A stretch of DNA of 34,418 nt, from the NCBI GenBank assembly GCA_945869955.1, contig CAMBQP010000039.1, positions 1 to 34,418 on the forward strand, written 5' to 3'. Positions 33,417 to 34,418 of the stretch are shown here, one piece after another. The position numbers were made by a program, and so were the translations under genes. The notes under the pieces were generated by a model. It saw nothing but the letters and a program-made list of their open reading frames with translations, was not told the origin of the DNA and made no database searches. This stretch comes from Schlesneria paludicola DSM 18645 (GTDB lineage Bacteria; Planctomycetota; Planctomycetia; Planctomycetales; Planctomycetaceae). Within the stretch, counting starts at the first letter, position 1. Every line of letters starts with the position of its first letter.

Positions 33417-34418
33417 GCAGCTCGACGAGGTAGCGGGAGCGGGAGGCAGGATTCGACAAACTGCGCTGAGGGAAACGCTGGCTTGAAGGGTGCAATCCCA
33501 TTTTGCAGGACTTGGGCTGCGGCGTCCAAATGCCCGTCGGCGAACGGGGTTTTTCCGGGGTGCGTTCGCATCCGTTTCCTCGTTTCACCGACTCAAGGTT
33601 TAATCGCGCCTCGAAGAGAAGCGCGTCAATCGGCGTCCCAGCACCAACCCGTTGTGTCATTGCGAGTTTGATCATTGCCATCCGCTGCGGTCAGCAACCC
33701 GCTGTGCGCATCATCCGCAATCAATGCTCGGCAACATTCGCAGAGATCGGCTGAATACCGATCGGCGGGCGCCGATGGCTTCGGGTGAAACGATCAAATC
33801 CCTGCGGCAATCTCCCGTCGTTCACAATTTCCTTGATCCCAATCGTCATCATCTCACGACATTCTGCGAGCGAGTTTTCCAAATTGGTGGATCTGCTTTC
33901 TGGCACCGCTCGCATTCCGCCCGTTTCGGTCAGACATCAACCACCCAGACAATCGACCACCCAGACAATCGACGATTGTCTTTCGCCGCAGCGAGAATCG
34001 ATTGGCTGTTCTGGCGTTGCGGTCATGCTGGGGACGGTAACAAACCCGAGAAATCCATCTCAACCGTCTGGTCACGCGGTTGGGAAACCACCAGGGTAGA
34101 AACCCGCCAAAACGGCACGACAAATCCCGGAAATCGGCATGAAATTTGGTGAATTCGCTTGAAATCGCCGCATCGCAAAGAAATTCGCTTGATGGACGTG
34201 CCAATCTGAGAAAATTGAAATTTACGTTTTTTTTGAAAAACAAAAATTCTTGATCACCTTACGAGCAAACTTGCGAGTAACCCATAAGCTCGGGTCGGGG
34301 CGATTGTGCGTGTGATGAGGAGGATTCGCTTTACTCACAATTTCCGTGAGGTGAGCTTCGGCGACGGGCCGATCAATGCGATTCCGCGATTTCCAGGCTG
34401 ATGGAGATCGTTTTTCGG
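33417..34418. other. terminal region with no supported gene
   Basis: About 1 kb after ispH. Open frames on both strands (up to about 166 codons) are rich in Arg/Ser/His or overlap ispH antisense, and none has a recognisable motif or a ribosome site. It contains an inverted repeat ATCGGCG-GG-CGCCGAT (33761-33776), the tandem/inverted repeat at 33941-33981, and an A/T-rich stretch (about 34208-34250) that could precede a promoter. A minus-strand frame is open from the right edge to a stop at 34222 (about 64 codons) and could be the end of a gene outside the window, but it has no family resemblance. Confidence 0.5.
33941..33981. repeat. 16-base tandem duplication ending in an inverted repeat
   Basis: CCACCCAGACAATCGA is present twice head to tail (33941-33956, 33957-33972). 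The second copy forms, with the following bases, an inverted repeat AGACAATCG-A-CGATTGTCT (33963-33981), which continues with TTCG. It may be a small hairpin or a protein-binding site. Confidence 0.85.

Noticed and set aside
33343..33681. Minus-strand frames overlapping the end of ispH
   Set aside because: They are partly antisense to ispH and have Arg/Pro-rich compositions without motifs.
33652..34152. 166-codon plus-strand frame in the terminal kilobase
   Set aside because: Rich in Arg, His, Ser and Trp with no pattern; typical chance frame.
34222..34418. Minus-strand frame open at the right edge
   Set aside because: About 64 codons, no family resemblance or codon pattern; cannot be told from chance, so only mentioned with the terminal region.
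34377..34418. ATG opening a frame to the right edge
   Set aside because: Only 14 codons visible; the GAGGAGG at about 34317 is too far upstream to support it.
1..34418. Mobile element, CRISPR, tRNA or rRNA
   Set aside because: No transposase, integrase, terminal inverted repeat pair, regularly spaced repeat array or cloverleaf-like sequence was seen; the short tandem doublets are unrelated in sequence and not an array.

Overview
The window reads as a chromosomal segment of a planctomycete (Planctomycetota, probably order Planctomycetales). This rests on gene content, because no rRNA is present. The markers are a Tat-exported DUF1501 protein, a B12-dependent ribonucleotide reductase, a NatB-type permease fused to a CPBP protease, an ispE-spoVG pair in which SpoVG carries an inserted zinc ribbon, and lipid A genes with an OmpH/Skp-like chaperone. 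Base composition looks even throughout. I see no insertion sequence, prophage, integrase, CRISPR array, tRNA or rRNA, so this is mostly core genome rather than an accessory island.

Layout, left part (1-9.7 kb): the 5' part of a minus-strand NagB-like sugar-phosphate isomerase that runs off the left edge; xseB; an AMP-forming CoA-ligase-like enzyme; a convergent heavy-metal-type RND pump with no partner genes; a secreted protein with a probable LecA/PA-IL-like domain; a degenerate Gfo/Idh protein; and a DUF1501 protein. Middle part (9.7-16.5 kb): aconitase, then a roughly 0.7 kb divergent spacer with a good sigma70-like promoter and a long leader, then the B12-dependent ribonucleotide reductase closed by two strong hairpins.

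Envelope and isoprenoid part (16.5-33.4 kb): a Skp-like chaperone, lpxC, lpxA and a Gfo/Idh dehydrogenase resembling GnnA form a lipid A / outer-membrane group. A minus-strand D-2-hydroxyacid dehydrogenase follows. A divergent CsrA-like protein, uppS and cdsA form a second likely operon for undecaprenyl carrier and phospholipid synthesis. After a minus-strand two-headed secreted esterase and the NatB-CPBP fusion come ispE, the SpoVG-zinc-ribbon gene, a minus-strand trans-polyprenyl synthase and ispH. Four of these genes (ispE, ispH, polyprenyl synthase, uppS) lie on one line: MEP pathway to prenyl diphosphates to quinone side chains and the cell-envelope lipid carrier. The last kilobase holds no gene I can support.

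I found no clearly new multi-gene system. The best leads are the SpoVG with an inserted four-cysteine zinc ribbon, the divergent CsrA-like protein leading the uppS-cdsA operon, the lpxA-linked dehydrogenase that hints at 3-amino lipid A, the NatB-CPBP and double-esterase fusions, two enzyme homologues with altered active-site motifs (NagB-like and Gfo/Idh-like), and a recurring pattern of exact two-copy tandem duplications in spacers. Coding starts were moved downstream of the longest possible start where a Shine-Dalgarno site, signal peptide or family alignment favoured it.
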